Positions 8,881 through 22,943 of a DNA stretch of 64,000 bases are shown here, in pieces. Positions within the stretch are counted from its first letter, which is position 1. Every line of letters begins with the position of its first letter. This stretch comes from Rhodococcus triatomae BKS 15-14 (GTDB lineage Bacteria; Actinomycetota; Actinomycetes; Mycobacteriales; Mycobacteriaceae). Position numbers and translations under genes: made by a program. The notes under the pieces were generated by a model that saw only the letters and a list, made by a program, of their open reading frames with translations, made no database searches and had not been told where the DNA came from. The stretch lies in the NCBI GenBank assembly GCA_000341795.1, contig AODO01000001.1:243137-307136 (forward strand), written 5' to 3'.

Positions 8881-9102
8881 GTGCCCAGGGACACCGAGAG
8901 CATCGAGCGCGACATCGAGCAGGCGCGCAATCAGCTCGCAGCAACCCTCGACGAGCTGAGTGTTCGCACCAACCCGAAGCGGCTGCTCGAGACCACCAAG
9001 GCCACGCTGGTCGCGAAGGTGAGCGAGCCGCCCGTCACGTTCGCGCTGATCGGTGCGGGCGCGCTGGTCGCCGTCCTGGTACTGCGCAAGATCTTCCGCT
9101 GA
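8881..9102 (+). CDS. DUF3618 membrane protein
   Basis: A 73-residue protein of the DUF3618 family, related by position and motif to Rv2520c. The N-terminal half is a charged helix (DTESIERDIEQARNQLAATLDEL) and the C-terminal end carries one hydrophobic helix (about 52-70) closed by a basic LRKIFR tail. GAGAGGAAG precedes the GTG start. Divergent from bcp and followed by a strong terminator. Function unknown; a coiled-coil membrane tether is the simplest reading. Confidence 0.88.
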   Translation: MPRDTESIERDIEQARNQLAATLDELSVRTNPKRLLETTKATLVAKVSEPPVTFALIGAGALVAVLVLRKIFR

Positions 9103-9106
9103 GACG

Positions 9107-9144
9107 ACAGCAGGCCCCGATCCGAAAGGATCGGGGCCTGCTGT
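9107..9144. terminator. Perfect 17-bp hairpin between DUF3618 gene and tRNA-Lys
   Basis: Arms 9107-9123 and 9128-9144 pair perfectly around a GAAA tetraloop. It begins four bases after the DUF3618 stop and also lies just past the 3' end of the leftward tRNA-Lys, so it can serve both strands. Confidence 0.9.
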
Positions 9145-9146
9145 GG

Positions 9147-9222
<76 letters not shown>

Positions 9223-9292
9223 GCGCCGGGACCACGATGATGCGATGCCCGACACACTAGAGGCCCCGATCGATGATCAGGGCCTTTCGTGG

Positions 9293-9368
<76 letters not shown>

Positions 9369-9412
9369 CTGTGCGTCCGGCGGGGCCGATTGGCTCGCTC
9401 GGTGCGAAGAGA

Positions 9413-9442
9413 ACATTAACAGCCCGGCCCGGTGTATGTGAA
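9413..9442 (-). promoter_or_regulatory. Candidate promoter of the tRNA-Lys pair
   Basis: Read on the minus strand, TTCACA (9437-9442) and TAATGT (9413-9418) are 18 bases apart and lie about 45 bases before the first tRNA-Lys. The region is AT-richer than its surroundings. Confidence 0.5.
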
Positions 9443-9648
9443 ATCGGCTGGTCAGATCCGGTTTACGGCGAACATCCCGTAACGGACGCAGCCGCGAGAT
9501 CGATTGCAATGTGAACGTTATGGGCCTGTGGCTGGTCCCCCCGACGTGCGTGTGCAAAGACCTGGCAAAATCGCTGTCCGCGGGTCGTGTGCGCGAGTTG
9601 GCTTCCGATGGGGCGGGGTCCCGCCGAGTGGACGTGTGAGGTGGGGTA

Positions 9649-10842
9649 GTGGTGACGAAGTTTCGGATCATGGTCGCGGTGGCGGTCGCGTCCGCGGCGG
9701 TACTGGGCGTGTCGGGCTGTACCGTCCCGTCGAGCGGTGAGGCGTCCGCAGCCCCGGCGATCGACGTCAATCCCGTCACCGAACTGATCAAGCCGAAGCT
9801 GTCGACAACGGTGCCGGACGGTGCCGTCGGGCACTCTCCGAGCGATCCGGTGACGGTCGAGGTTCAGGACGGCAAACTCGCGACGGTCACCCTCGTCGAC
9901 GCCGCGGGCGCCGCGGTCCCCGGTGAGATCGCCTCCGACGGACGGTCGTGGGTGAACACCGCGCCGCTGGTCTACAACGGCAACTACCGTCTGCAGGCCG
10001 AGGCATTCGGTCTCGGTGGCTCCGGCGCGCTGGTCTCGAGTTTCGCGACCAGTTCGCCCGGCAACCTGACCAAGCCCTACATCCTCCCCACCGAGGGCGA
10101 GGTCGTCGGGATCGGTCAGCCGGTCGCCGTGCAGTTCGACGAGAACATCCCCGATCGCGCCGCCGCACAGGACGCCATCACCGTCACCACGAACCCGCCG
10201 GTCGAAGGCGCCTTCTACTGGGTCAACAATCGCGAGGTCCGCTGGAGGCCGGAGCAGTACTGGGCCCCCGGAACGACGGTCACCGTCGCCGTCGACGCGT
10301 TCGGTCGTGACCTGGGCAACGGGCTGTTCGGCCAGGTGAACCAGAAATCCGAGTTCCGCATCGGCGACGCGCTGGTCGCCACCGCCGACGACGCCACCAA
10401 GCAGGTCACGTTCGAGCGCAACGGTCAGGTCGTGATGACGATGCCGACGTCGATGGGCAAGGACAGCACACCGACCGACAACGGTGTCTACATCATCGGC
10501 GACCGCTTCGACCACATGATCATGGATTCGTCCACGTACGGCGTCCCCGTCAACTCTCCGCAGGGCTACCGGACGGAGGTGGACTGGGCGACCCGGATGT
10601 CGTACAGCGGCATCTTCTTCCACTCGGCGCCGTGGTCGGTGGGTCAGCAGGGGTACTCCAACGTCAGCCACGGCTGCCTGAATCTGAGCCCGTCGAACGC
10701 CAAGTGGGTGTACGACAACACCAAGCGCGGCGACATCGTGGTGGTGAAGAACACCCTCGGCGGCACCCTGTCCGGAGTGGACGGGCTGGGCGACTGGAAC
10801 ATCCCCTGGGAGACGTGGAAGGCCGGCAACGCCGTCGTGTGA
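9649..10842 (+). CDS. ldtB: L,D-transpeptidase lipoprotein, LdtB-like
   Basis: A 397-residue exported lipoprotein that should make 3-3 cross-links in peptidoglycan. The N-terminal signal ends in lipobox VSGC (C24). Two Ig-like domains fill about residues 60-250, followed by a YkuD catalytic domain with the signature histidine H325 (IFFHSAPW) and the SHGCLNLS motif (H341, nucleophile C343). A C-terminal W-rich tail ([10 protein letters not shown]) is typical of mycobacterial Ldts. Length and neighbours match M. tuberculosis Rv2518c (LdtB). GAGGTGGGG precedes the tandem GTG codons at 9649 and 9652. Confidence 0.93.
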   Translation: MVTKFRIMVAVAVASAAVLGVSGCTVPSSGEASAAPAIDVNPVTELIKPKLSTTVPDGAVGHSPSDPVTVEVQDGKLATVTLVDAAGAAVPGEIASDGRSWVNTAPLVYNGNYRLQAEAFGLGGSGALVSSFATSSPGNLTKPYILPTEGEVVGIGQPVAVQFDENIPDRAAAQDAITVTTNPPVEGAFYWVNNREVRWRPEQYWAPGTTVTVAVDAFGRDLGNGLFGQVNQKSEFRIGDALVATADDATKQVTFERNGQVVMTMPTSMGKDSTPTDNGVYIIGDRFDHMIMDSSTYGVPVNSPQGYRTEVDWATRMSYSGIFFHSAPWSVGQQGYSNVSHGCLNLSPSNAKWVYDNTKRGDIVVVKNTLGGTLSGVDGLGDWNIPWETWKAGNAVV

Positions 10843-10845
10843 CGG

Positions 10846-11319
10846 CGGCGGGGTCATCCCGTCGGCCAGCGCGGTCAGCAGCGTGAAGCTGTCGTGCGCG
10901 GTCACGGCCGCTACGGCGCGTGTCACCCCGACCCGCGAGACGGCGAGCGGCTGCATCCGGCCGCCGGTCTCCGCCGTGCAGAGCGCCGCGAGGAACCACT
11001 CGGTGACGTGTGCGGCGTGCAGGCCGCGCGGGCGTTGACGACGGCGACGGTCACCACGTCGACGGATGAGGGCCGATCGCCGGCGCAGTGAATCCTGCTG
11101 TGCGGCATTGCATCGCGGGACACGCACGGGTGGTTCGTCGTCGAGTGCGTGGGATTCGGCCACTTCCCCCGATCCGAGCCGGAACGCGTTCATCGGGACG
11201 TGCGGCGGGTCGTTGCGTGGCGGCACCTCGAGGAACAAGGTCGCGGGCAGGCTGGTGTCCGACATGACGGCGAGCCGGTTCGAGCCGTCGTCCCGGAGTG
11301 GTGTTCCACGGACCCACAC
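10846..11319 (-). pseudogene. Possible frameshifted minus-strand gene
   Basis: The 550 bases between ldtB and tRNA-His hold no intact gene with normal codon use. On the minus strand, high third-position GC runs in one frame from GTG 11319 to about 11090, switches frame over about 11010-11080 (residues reading VDVVTVAVVNA), then returns to the first frame (VTEWFLAALCTAETGGRM, then AHDSFTLLTALADG). This looks like a gene broken by two compensating shifts, or two sequencing indels. I do not recognise the product, and no clear stop is visible before ldtB. Confidence 0.35.
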
Positions 11320-11360
11320 CGAGGTGATCGACGGCGAATGCGGGGAACGTCGACGACACG

Positions 11361-11394
11361 AGAAAGGCCCCCGACCGGAGTCGGGGGCCTTTCT
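11361..11394 (-). terminator. 15-bp terminator of tRNA-His
   Basis: AGAAAGGCCCCCGAC (11361-11375), loop CGGA and its exact complement (11380-11394) make a perfect stem whose ends are A and T runs, giving a U-tract on either strand. It directly follows the leftward tRNA-His. Confidence 0.9.
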
Positions 11395-11398
11395 TCGG

Positions 11399-11472
11399 GG
11401 TGACCGACGGGACTCGAACCCGCGACAGCCAGGATCACAACCTGGTGCTCTACCAACTGAACTACGGTCACC
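11399..11472 (-). tRNA. tRNA-His(GTG)
   Basis: A minus-strand cloverleaf with anticodon GTG in CCAGGTTGTGATCCTGG. The acceptor stem has the extra 5' G (base 11472) opposite C73 that identifies histidine tRNA. CCA is not encoded. The next gene upstream is orn, as near M. tuberculosis Rv2511. Confidence 0.96.
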
Positions 11473-11558
11473 ATCGCTTCCGGCGCGGCCCGCGTGGGCT
11501 GTGCGTCAGCAGCGTGGACGATACTAGCGTGTGCGGAGCCGAGAAAGCCAATCGGCCT

Positions 11559-12158
11559 CTATTCGCTGGTCAGATCCTGGACGACGGCCGCGATGTCGCC
11601 GGTGGACGGCCCGGGCTCGGCGACGAACGCGGTGCGCCGGTAGTACTGCAGCTCGCGGATCGACTCCTTGATGTCGGCCAGTGCGCGGTGCGCGAGCCCC
11701 TTCTCGGGCTGACCGAAGTAGATCCGCGGGTACCACCGCCGGCACAGCTCCTTGATGGAGGAGACGTCGATCATCCGGTAGTGCAGGTACTCGTCGAGTT
11801 CCGGCATGTCGCGGGCGAGGAAACCGCGGTCGGTGGCGATCGAGTTGCCGCACAGCGGCGCGGTGCCCGCGGTGGGAATGTGCTCGCGGATGTACGCGAG
11901 CACCCGCTCCTGCGCCTCCTCCATGGTCACCGTCGACGCCCGCACCTCGTCGGTGAGACCCGACTTGGCGTGCATCTCCTGCACGACCTCCGGCATGTCG
12001 GCCAGTGCCGCGTCGTCGGCGTGGATGACGATGTCCACGCCCTCGCCGAGAATGTTCAGTTCGCTGTCGGTGACCAGCGCGGCCACCTCGATCAGCTTGT
12101 CGGAGCCGAGCCGCAGCCCGGTCATTTCGCAATCGATCCACACAAGTTTGTCCTGCAC
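11559..12158 (-). CDS. orn: Oligoribonuclease
   Basis: A 199-residue DEDDh 3'-5' exoribonuclease that degrades 2-5 nt RNAs and pGpG in the cytoplasm. All metal ligands are visible: D9 and E11 in [10 protein letters not shown]110 in [10 protein letters not shown], and H157 with D162 in [11 protein letters not shown]. Length matches the family and the N-terminus is nearly identical to actinobacterial Orn. The GTG start has TACTGT eight bases upstream (12167-12172), consistent with a leaderless message. Confidence 0.97.
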   Translation of the reverse strand: MQDKLVWIDCEMTGLRLGSDKLIEVAALVTDSELNILGEGVDIVIHADDAALADMPEVVQEMHAKSGLTDEVRASTVTMEEAQERVLAYIREHIPTAGTAPLCGNSIATDRGFLARDMPELDEYLHYRMIDVSSIKELCRRWYPRIYFGQPEKGLAHRALADIKESIRELQYYRRTAFVAEPGPSTGDIAAVVQDLTSE

Positions 12159-12273
12159 GAGGATCCACAGTAGCCAGCGGTCACTCGGTTAGGGTTCGGG
12201 TGGAGTCGAATTGACGGTCGGGGACCGCTGCCGCGGCCCCGGCGTCGGGCGTTTCGCATCGAGGGAGGCAGAC

Positions 12274-14007
12274 ATGTCGGTGGATCCCGAGTCGGACGCG
12301 GCGGCGCTCGCAGACAAGGCCGCGGCCGCGAAGGCGGCCGCGGAGGAGGCGGCTCGCGTCGCGGAGGAGGCGGCTGCCGCAGCCGAAGCCGCCGCGGCCG
12401 CTGCTGCTGCGGCGGTGCCGGCCGAGAAGCCCGCGACTGCGCCGGCCGAAGACGCGCCGGCGTCGTCTGCGGCGCAGGAGATCGCGGCGGGCTACACGGT
12501 CGACGGTGGTGCGCTGGAGCTGGGCACGGTGATCGTCGACGGCGTCGTGGACCCGGCGGCGCGCGTGCGGATTCCCCTGGCCACCCTGAACCGCCACGGG
12601 CTGGTCGCGGGCGCGACGGGCACCGGAAAGACGAAAACCCTGCAGGGAATCTGTGAGCAGCTGTCGGCCGCCGGCGTGCCGGTCGTGATGGCCGACGTGA
12701 AGGGTGACGTGTCGGGACTGGCGGCACCGGGCGGGGCGAGCGAGAAGATGGCGGTTCGCGCAGTCGAGACCGGAATCGCGGACTGGGCACCGACCGCGTT
12801 CCCCACCGAGTTCGTGTCCCTCGGTACCGAGGGCATCGGCGTCCCGATCCGCGCGACGATCACCGACTTCGGGCCGATCCTGCTCAGCAAGGTGCTGGGG
12901 CTCAACGGCACTCAGGAATCGACGTTGGGGCTGATCTTCCACTGGGCCGACACGCAGGGTCTGGCGCTGCTCGACCTCAAGGATCTGCGATCGGTCATCA
13001 CGCACCTGACCTCGGACGAGGGCAAGGCCGATCTGAAGGGCATCGGGGGCGTCTCCTCGGCGACCGCGGGCGTCATCCTGCGCGCGCTCGTCAATCTCGA
13101 GGCCGACGGCGGGGACACGTTCTTCGGAGAGCCCGAGTTCGACACCGCGGATCTGTTGCGGATCGCTCCGGACGGGCGGGGCGTGGTGACGTTGTTCGAA
13201 CTCGGAGCCCAGGCGACGCGGCCCGTGATGTTCTCGACTTTCCTGATGTGGGTGCTCGCGGACCTGTTCCAGACGCTGCCCGAGGTCGGCGACGTGGACA
13301 AGCCCAGGCTCGTCTTCGTGTTCGACGAGGCGCACCTGCTGTTCGCCGACGCGTCGAAGGCGTTTCTGCAGCAGGTCGAGCAGACGGTGAAGCTGATCCG
13401 GTCCAAGGGTGTCGGAGTGTTCTTCTGCACCCAGTTGCCGACCGACGTGCCCAATGCGGTGCTCTCGCAGTTGGGTGCCCGCATCCAGCACGCGCTGCGC
13501 GCCTTCACCCCGGACGACCAGAAGGCGCTGGCAAAGACGGTCCGGACGTACCCGAGGACGGCGCACTACGACCTGGAGAAGGCGCTCACGTCACTGGGAA
13601 CAGGGGAGGCCGTCGTGACGGTGCTGTCCGAGAAGGGCGCCCCGACGCCGGTTGCGTGGGCGAAGATTCCGCCGCCGCGATCGCTGATGGACACCATCGG
13701 GGAGGACGCGATCCGTGCGGCCGCGACGGCGAGCCCGCTGTACGCGAAGTACGGCGCCACCCTCGACCGGGAGTCGGCCTACGAGTTGCTCACCGCTCGG
13801 CTGGCGCCGCCGTCGCAACCAGCACCGGACCTGCCGCCCTCGTTGCCGGACCTGCCGGACCTGCCGCCACCGGCGCCCGACGAGCCGACTGCGGTGGAGA
13901 AGATCATGCAGAACTCCGCGGTCAAGAGTTTCCTGAGGTCGGCCGCGACCGCCGCGGGCCGGGAGATTTCACGGTCGATCTTCGGGACGGGACGCAAGAG
14001 GCGCTGA
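12274..14007 (+). CDS. HerA-like (DUF853) ATPase with Ala-rich N-terminal coil
   Basis: A 577-residue P-loop ATPase of the HerA/DUF853 family, related to Rv2510c. Residues 1-50 are an extremely Ala-rich, Glu/Lys-dotted coil, followed by a Pro-rich linker. Walker A is GATGTGKT (113-120) and Walker B is LVFVFDEAHL (346-355). The C-terminus ends in a basic IFGTGRKRR tail after a Pro-rich stretch. HerA proteins are hexameric DNA translocases; DUF853 members have no settled role. GAGGGAGG lies upstream of ATG 12274. Convergent with fadD across a hairpin. Confidence 0.9.
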   Translation: MSVDPESDAAALADKAAAAKAAAEEAARVAEEAAAAAEAAAAAAAAAVPAEKPATAPAEDAPASSAAQEIAAGYTVDGGALELGTVIVDGVVDPAARVRIPLATLNRHGLVAGATGTGKTKTLQGICEQLSAAGVPVVMADVKGDVSGLAAPGGASEKMAVRAVETGIADWAPTAFPTEFVSLGTEGIGVPIRATITDFGPILLSKVLGLNGTQESTLGLIFHWADTQGLALLDLKDLRSVITHLTSDEGKADLKGIGGVSSATAGVILRALVNLEADGGDTFFGEPEFDTADLLRIAPDGRGVVTLFELGAQATRPVMFSTFLMWVLADLFQTLPEVGDVDKPRLVFVFDEAHLLFADASKAFLQQVEQTVKLIRSKGVGVFFCTQLPTDVPNAVLSQLGARIQHALRAFTPDDQKALAKTVRTYPRTAHYDLEKALTSLGTGEAVVTVLSEKGAPTPVAWAKIPPPRSLMDTIGEDAIRAAATASPLYAKYGATLDRESAYELLTARLAPPSQPAPDLPPSLPDLPDLPPPAPDEPTAVEKIMQNSAVKSFLRSAATAAGREISRSIFGTGRKRR

Positions 14008-14014
14008 CGCGCCC

Positions 14015-14054
14015 GTGCGTGAGTTCGGCAGCCCTGGCCACCGAACTCGCGCAC
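14015..14054. terminator. Hairpin of the GTGCGCGAGT family, copy 1
   Basis: GTGCGTGAGTTCGG (14015-14028) pairs with CCGAACTCGCGCAC (14041-14054) with a single G-T wobble and a 12-base loop. It sits between the convergent HerA-like and acyl-CoA ligase genes. The same outer sequence recurs at 18149-18194 and 60684-60731. Confidence 0.8.
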
Positions 14055-14058
14055 AGCC

Positions 14059-17284
<3,226 letters not shown>

Positions 17285-17298
17285 CCGTCGTCACATCC

Positions 17299-17326
17299 GT
17301 GCCGGCCCGGAGATCCGGGTCGGCAC
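17299..17326. terminator. Hairpin between hydrolase and cmrA
   Basis: GTGCCGGCCCGG (17299-17310) pairs with CCGGGTCGGCAC (17315-17326) through a 4-base loop with one wobble. It serves two convergent genes. Confidence 0.75.
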
Positions 17327-17331
17327 GGCCG

Positions 17332-18135
17332 TCATCCGCCGAGTTTCCTGTAGAACGTGCCGACGATCGGCGCCACGACGGCGCGGGGGCTGTACCCACC
17401 CGCGACGGACATGCCCTTGCTCAGGATGCCCGGGACGACGCGCATCTTGTTGCTCGCCAGACCGTCGAGGGACAGCTTGGCCGTGTACTCGCTGGAGATC
17501 CACAGGAAGTCCGGGACGAGCTTGTCGACGATCGACGCGTCGGCGGGGTCGGGGACCTCGGTACGCACCGGTCCCGGGGCGAGCAGTGTGACGTTCACCC
17601 CGGAACCCTTCAGCTCGCCGCGCAGCGACTCGGAGAACGTGTTCACGAACGCCTTCGTCGCCGCGTAGGTGGCGTTGTTCGGAATCGGCATGTTGCCCGC
17701 AGCCGAGCCGACCATGAGGATCCCGCCCGAGCCGCGCGCGATCATGCCGGGCAGGACGGCGAGTGTGAGGTCGTGCACCGCAACGGCGTTCAGCTCCACC
17801 TGCGTCCGCTCGTAGGACGGGTCGAGCTCGGACACCGGACCGAACGTCGCGATGCCCGCGTTGTTGCACAGGATCGAGATCTCGCGGCCGGTCAGTTCCT
17901 CCACCAGCGGTGCGCGGCGGTCGCGGTCGGACAGGTCGACCGCACGCACCTCGACGGTGACGCCGTGCGCCGCGGACAACTTCTCGGCGAGCGCGTTCAG
18001 GAGGTCCTCGCGGCGCGCGACGAGAATCAGCGAGTGACCTCGAGCGGCGAGTTCGGCGGCCAGCGCTTCGCCGATTCCGGAGGAGGCGCCGGTGACGACG
18101 GCACGGGCATCGGGGGCGGGAGTAGGCAGACTCAC
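17332..18135 (-). CDS. cmrA: Mycolate-precursor reductase, short-chain dehydrogenase
   Basis: A 267-residue SDR with VTGASSGIG (14-22), NNAG (91-94), catalytic S144 and Y157xxxK161 (YAATK). Length, neighbours and sequence agree with Rv2509/CmrA, which reduces the beta-keto mycolate precursor to the mature beta-hydroxy acid in Corynebacterineae; the assignment rests on that similarity and synteny. The GTG start is seven bases after TAGCCT (18143-18148), a leaderless layout. The -35 region falls inside the fadH terminator hairpin at 18149-18194. Confidence 0.85.
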   Translation of the reverse strand: MSLPTPAPDARAVVTGASSGIGEALAAELAARGHSLILVARREDLLNALAEKLSAAHGVTVEVRAVDLSDRDRRAPLVEELTGREISILCNNAGIATFGPVSELDPSYERTQVELNAVAVHDLTLAVLPGMIARGSGGILMVGSAAGNMPIPNNATYAATKAFVNTFSESLRGELKGSGVNVTLLAPGPVRTEVPDPADASIVDKLVPDFLWISSEYTAKLSLDGLASNKMRVVPGILSKGMSVAGGYSPRAVVAPIVGTFYRKLGG

Positions 18136-18148
18136 GGCGCTCAGGCTA

Positions 18149-18194
18149 CCTGTGCGTGGGTTTGGTAGTTCCAGCTACCAAACTCGCGCACAGG
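18149..18194 (-). terminator. Hairpin of the GTGCGCGAGT family, copy 2
   Basis: A 20-bp stem (18149-18168 with 18175-18194, two G-T wobbles, loop TTCCAG) lies 14 bases beyond the fadH stop. Its right arm reads CTACCAAACTCGCGCACAGG. It abuts the -10 element of cmrA. Confidence 0.8.
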
Positions 18195-18207
18195 CGGCGG
18201 AGCCGTC

Positions 18208-20831
<2,624 letters not shown>

Positions 20832-20840
20832 CCACGCCCG

Positions 20841-20878
20841 ATATGCAACCAGGCGCATATTCTCTCAGGTGCATATGC
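20841..20878. promoter_or_regulatory. PadR operator candidates with ATATGC/GCATAT
   Basis: ATATGC (20841-20846) and GCATAT (20855-20860) are inverted across 8 bases, and a third perfect palindrome GCATATGC lies at 20871-20878. AT-rich inverted half sites with an 8-base gap are the usual PadR layout, and they lie at the padR start. Confidence 0.65.
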
Positions 20879-20885
20879 CCGCGTC

Positions 20886-20942
20886 CCGCATGAACGGTTC
20901 CGTTCACTCGGTTGGATCGACTGAACGGAACCGTTCATGCGG
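20886..20942. promoter_or_regulatory. Twin palindromic operators, TGAACGG-N2-CCGTTCA
   Basis: Two 16-base palindromes, TGAACGGTTCCGTTCA (20891-20906) and TGAACGGAACCGTTCA (20922-20937), are 31 bases apart and together form a perfect 21-bp inverted repeat (20886-20906 with 20922-20942). They lie between divergent padR and the MFS gene. The sequence does not match the ATATGC sites, so a second regulator is implied. Confidence 0.75.
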
Positions 20943-21020
20943 CAGGGAGCGGAGCGACGCGGGGCGACGCGGCGTCCGTCGAGCGGTCGATCGGGCGGCC
21001 GCCTGGCCTAGGCTCGCGCC

Positions 21021-22349
21021 ATGAGCACAGCGGTCGACGGCGGTGGCGCGACCACGCGGAGTCAGGTGTTCGCGTGGGGCCTGTGGGACTGGGGATCGGC
21101 GGCGTTCAACGCCGTCATCGTGACGTTCGTCTTCTCCGTCTACCTCACCGACGCGGTGGGTGACGACCTGCCCGGATCGGTCTCGGCGAGCAGTTGGCTG
21201 GGCTGGTCGCTCGGCGCGGCGGGACTGGCGATCGCGCTGCTCGCTCCGGTCACCGGGCAACGGGCCGACGCCGCCGGTCACCGCAAGCGCTCACTGGCGT
21301 TGCTCACGACCACCGTCGTGGGCTGCATGCTCGCCATGTTCTTCGTCGAGGACAACCACCACTACCTGTGGCTGGGGCTGGTGCTGCTCGGGGTCGGCTC
21401 GGTGCTGTTCGAACTCGCGCAGGTCCCCTACTTCGCGATGCTGCGCCAGGTCTCCCGTCCCGACAACATCGGTCGGGTCTCCGGGTTCGGCTGGGCGATG
21501 GGTTATTTCGGCGGCATAGTGCTGCTGTTGGTCTGCTATTTCGGTTTCATCTCCGGCGACGGCGACACCCGGGGCCTGTTCGGGGTGAGCACCGACGGCG
21601 GGATGAACATCAGGGCCGTCGTGGTCCTCGCGGCGGTGTGGTTCGCCGCGTTCGCGATCCCGGTGCTCTTCGCGGTGCCGGAACTGCCCCGCCCCCCGCG
21701 AGCAGCGGAAGGGCCGGGCTTCCTGGGGTCGTACCGCATCCTGTGGAACGACCTGCGTGCCCTGTGGGCGACGGACCGCAACACCCTCGGCTACCTCGTC
21801 GCCAGCGCGCTCTTCCGGGACGGCCTGGCCGGAGTGTTCACGTTCGGTGCCGTGCTCGCGGTCAACGTCTACGGGATCGCGTCCGGGGACGTCCTCTTGT
21901 TCGGGGTGGCCGCCAACGTCGTCGCGGCGCTCGGTGCGCTCGGTGCGGGACGTCTCGACGACCGGCTCGGGCCGAAGACCGTGATCGTGTGGTCGCTCGC
22001 CTCGATGTTGATCGCGGGGGTGCTGCTGCTGGCGGTGTCCGGTCCCGTCGGGTTCTGGGTTCTGGGACTGGTGCTCTGTCTGTTCGTCGGGCCGGCGCAG
22101 TCGGCGGCGCGCACCTTCATGGCGCGCCTGAGCCCGCACGGGCAGGAGGGCCAGATGTTCGGGCTCTACGCGACGACCGGACGCGCCGTCTCGTTCCTGT
22201 CGCCGACGCTGTTCGGCCTGTTCGCATGGATGTTCTCGAACGACCGGGCCGGCATCCTCGGTCTGCTCGTGGTCCTCGGCGTCGGGCTGGTGGCGCTCCT
22301 CGCGGTGCGACCCCCGCCCGAGGCGCAGACAACAGGGGGCGCCGGTTGA
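21021..22349 (+). CDS. MFS transporter, Atg22/UMF1-like
   Basis: A 442-residue membrane protein with 12 predicted helices. The opening FAWGLWDWGSAAFNAVIVTFVFSVYL is typical of the UMF1/Atg22 family, whose yeast member exports amino acids from vacuoles. It corresponds by position to Rv2508c beside Rv2509. TAGGCT (21009-21014) lies six bases before the ATG, a leaderless start. Twin operators lie 80-135 bases upstream, so it is likely regulated. Substrate unknown. Confidence 0.9.
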   Translation: MSTAVDGGGATTRSQVFAWGLWDWGSAAFNAVIVTFVFSVYLTDAVGDDLPGSVSASSWLGWSLGAAGLAIALLAPVTGQRADAAGHRKRSLALLTTTVVGCMLAMFFVEDNHHYLWLGLVLLGVGSVLFELAQVPYFAMLRQVSRPDNIGRVSGFGWAMGYFGGIVLLLVCYFGFISGDGDTRGLFGVSTDGGMNIRAVVVLAAVWFAAFAIPVLFAVPELPRPPRAAEGPGFLGSYRILWNDLRALWATDRNTLGYLVASALFRDGLAGVFTFGAVLAVNVYGIASGDVLLFGVAANVVAALGALGAGRLDDRLGPKTVIVWSLASMLIAGVLLLAVSGPVGFWVLGLVLCLFVGPAQSAARTFMARLSPHGQEGQMFGLYATTGRAVSFLSPTLFGLFAWMFSNDRAGILGLLVVLGVGLVALLAVRPPPEAQTTGGAG

Positions 22350-22364
22350 CCGGTACTCGCCGGC

Positions 22365-22943
22365 TCAGGCGGTGCGGGTGCGGTTGATCCCCAGCTTGTC
22401 CGGGAACAGACGCCGCTGGACGATCCAGCCCGCGACCGACAGACCGATCCATGCGAGCGTCGAGGTGACCTGCTGCCAGCCCGCTTCCGGGTGGCGCAGG
22501 AACTCCAGGGCGCCGGTCATGCTGCCGAGTCCCGTGAGGATCATGCTGGCGCCACCGATCGAGGTCAGCCACAGCAGTGCCCGGGCCCGGAACTTGTCGG
22601 CGAGGAAGGCCGCCGCGACACCGACGGCGAGGATCACGATGGCGCTGAGCGCCCAGTTGTTGTCGCCGGGCTGCAGCACGTCCGCGATCTTGGCGCCCGC
22701 CATCGCGCCGGTCAGGCCACCGATGAAGTAGGCGGAGAACTTGAAGACGAGGGTGGTGACGACCCACGCGACGACGGCACCGATCAGCCCGAACAGGAAC
22801 AGCGTGGCGAGTGAGGCGTTGAAGAGGTCCGCGACGAGCCAGCCGAGACCGAACCCGGCGGCGAGCACCGCCAGGTGCATCGATCGGATGCCGTAGAAGC
22901 ACAGCAGTGCGCCGATCAGCAGGACCGCAATTCCGCCGCTCAT
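22365..22943 (-). CDS. DUF4203-like polytopic membrane protein
   Basis: A 192-residue protein with six or seven hydrophobic segments and a Gly/Ala-rich interior (GLGWLVADLF, FIGGLTGAMAGAKIADVL), which resembles the TMEM198/DUF4203 fold. Its ATG overlaps the stop of the upstream hydrolase (ATGA 22940-22943). The C-terminus is basic and cytoplasmic. Function unknown. Confidence 0.8.
   Translation of the reverse strand: MSGGIAVLLIGALLCFYGIRSMHLAVLAAGFGLGWLVADLFNASLATLFLFGLIGAVVAWVVTTLVFKFSAYFIGGLTGAMAGAKIADVLQPGDNNWALSAIVILAVGVAAAFLADKFRARALLWLTSIGGASMILTGLGSMTGALEFLRHPEAGWQQVTSTLAWIGLSVAGWIVQRRLFPDKLGINRTRTA

Noticed and set aside
9463..11319. A 618-codon minus-strand frame across ldtB
   Set aside because: Most of it is antisense to ldtB, whose lipobox and SHGC motif are unmistakable; only the part beyond 10846 was kept as a possible remnant.
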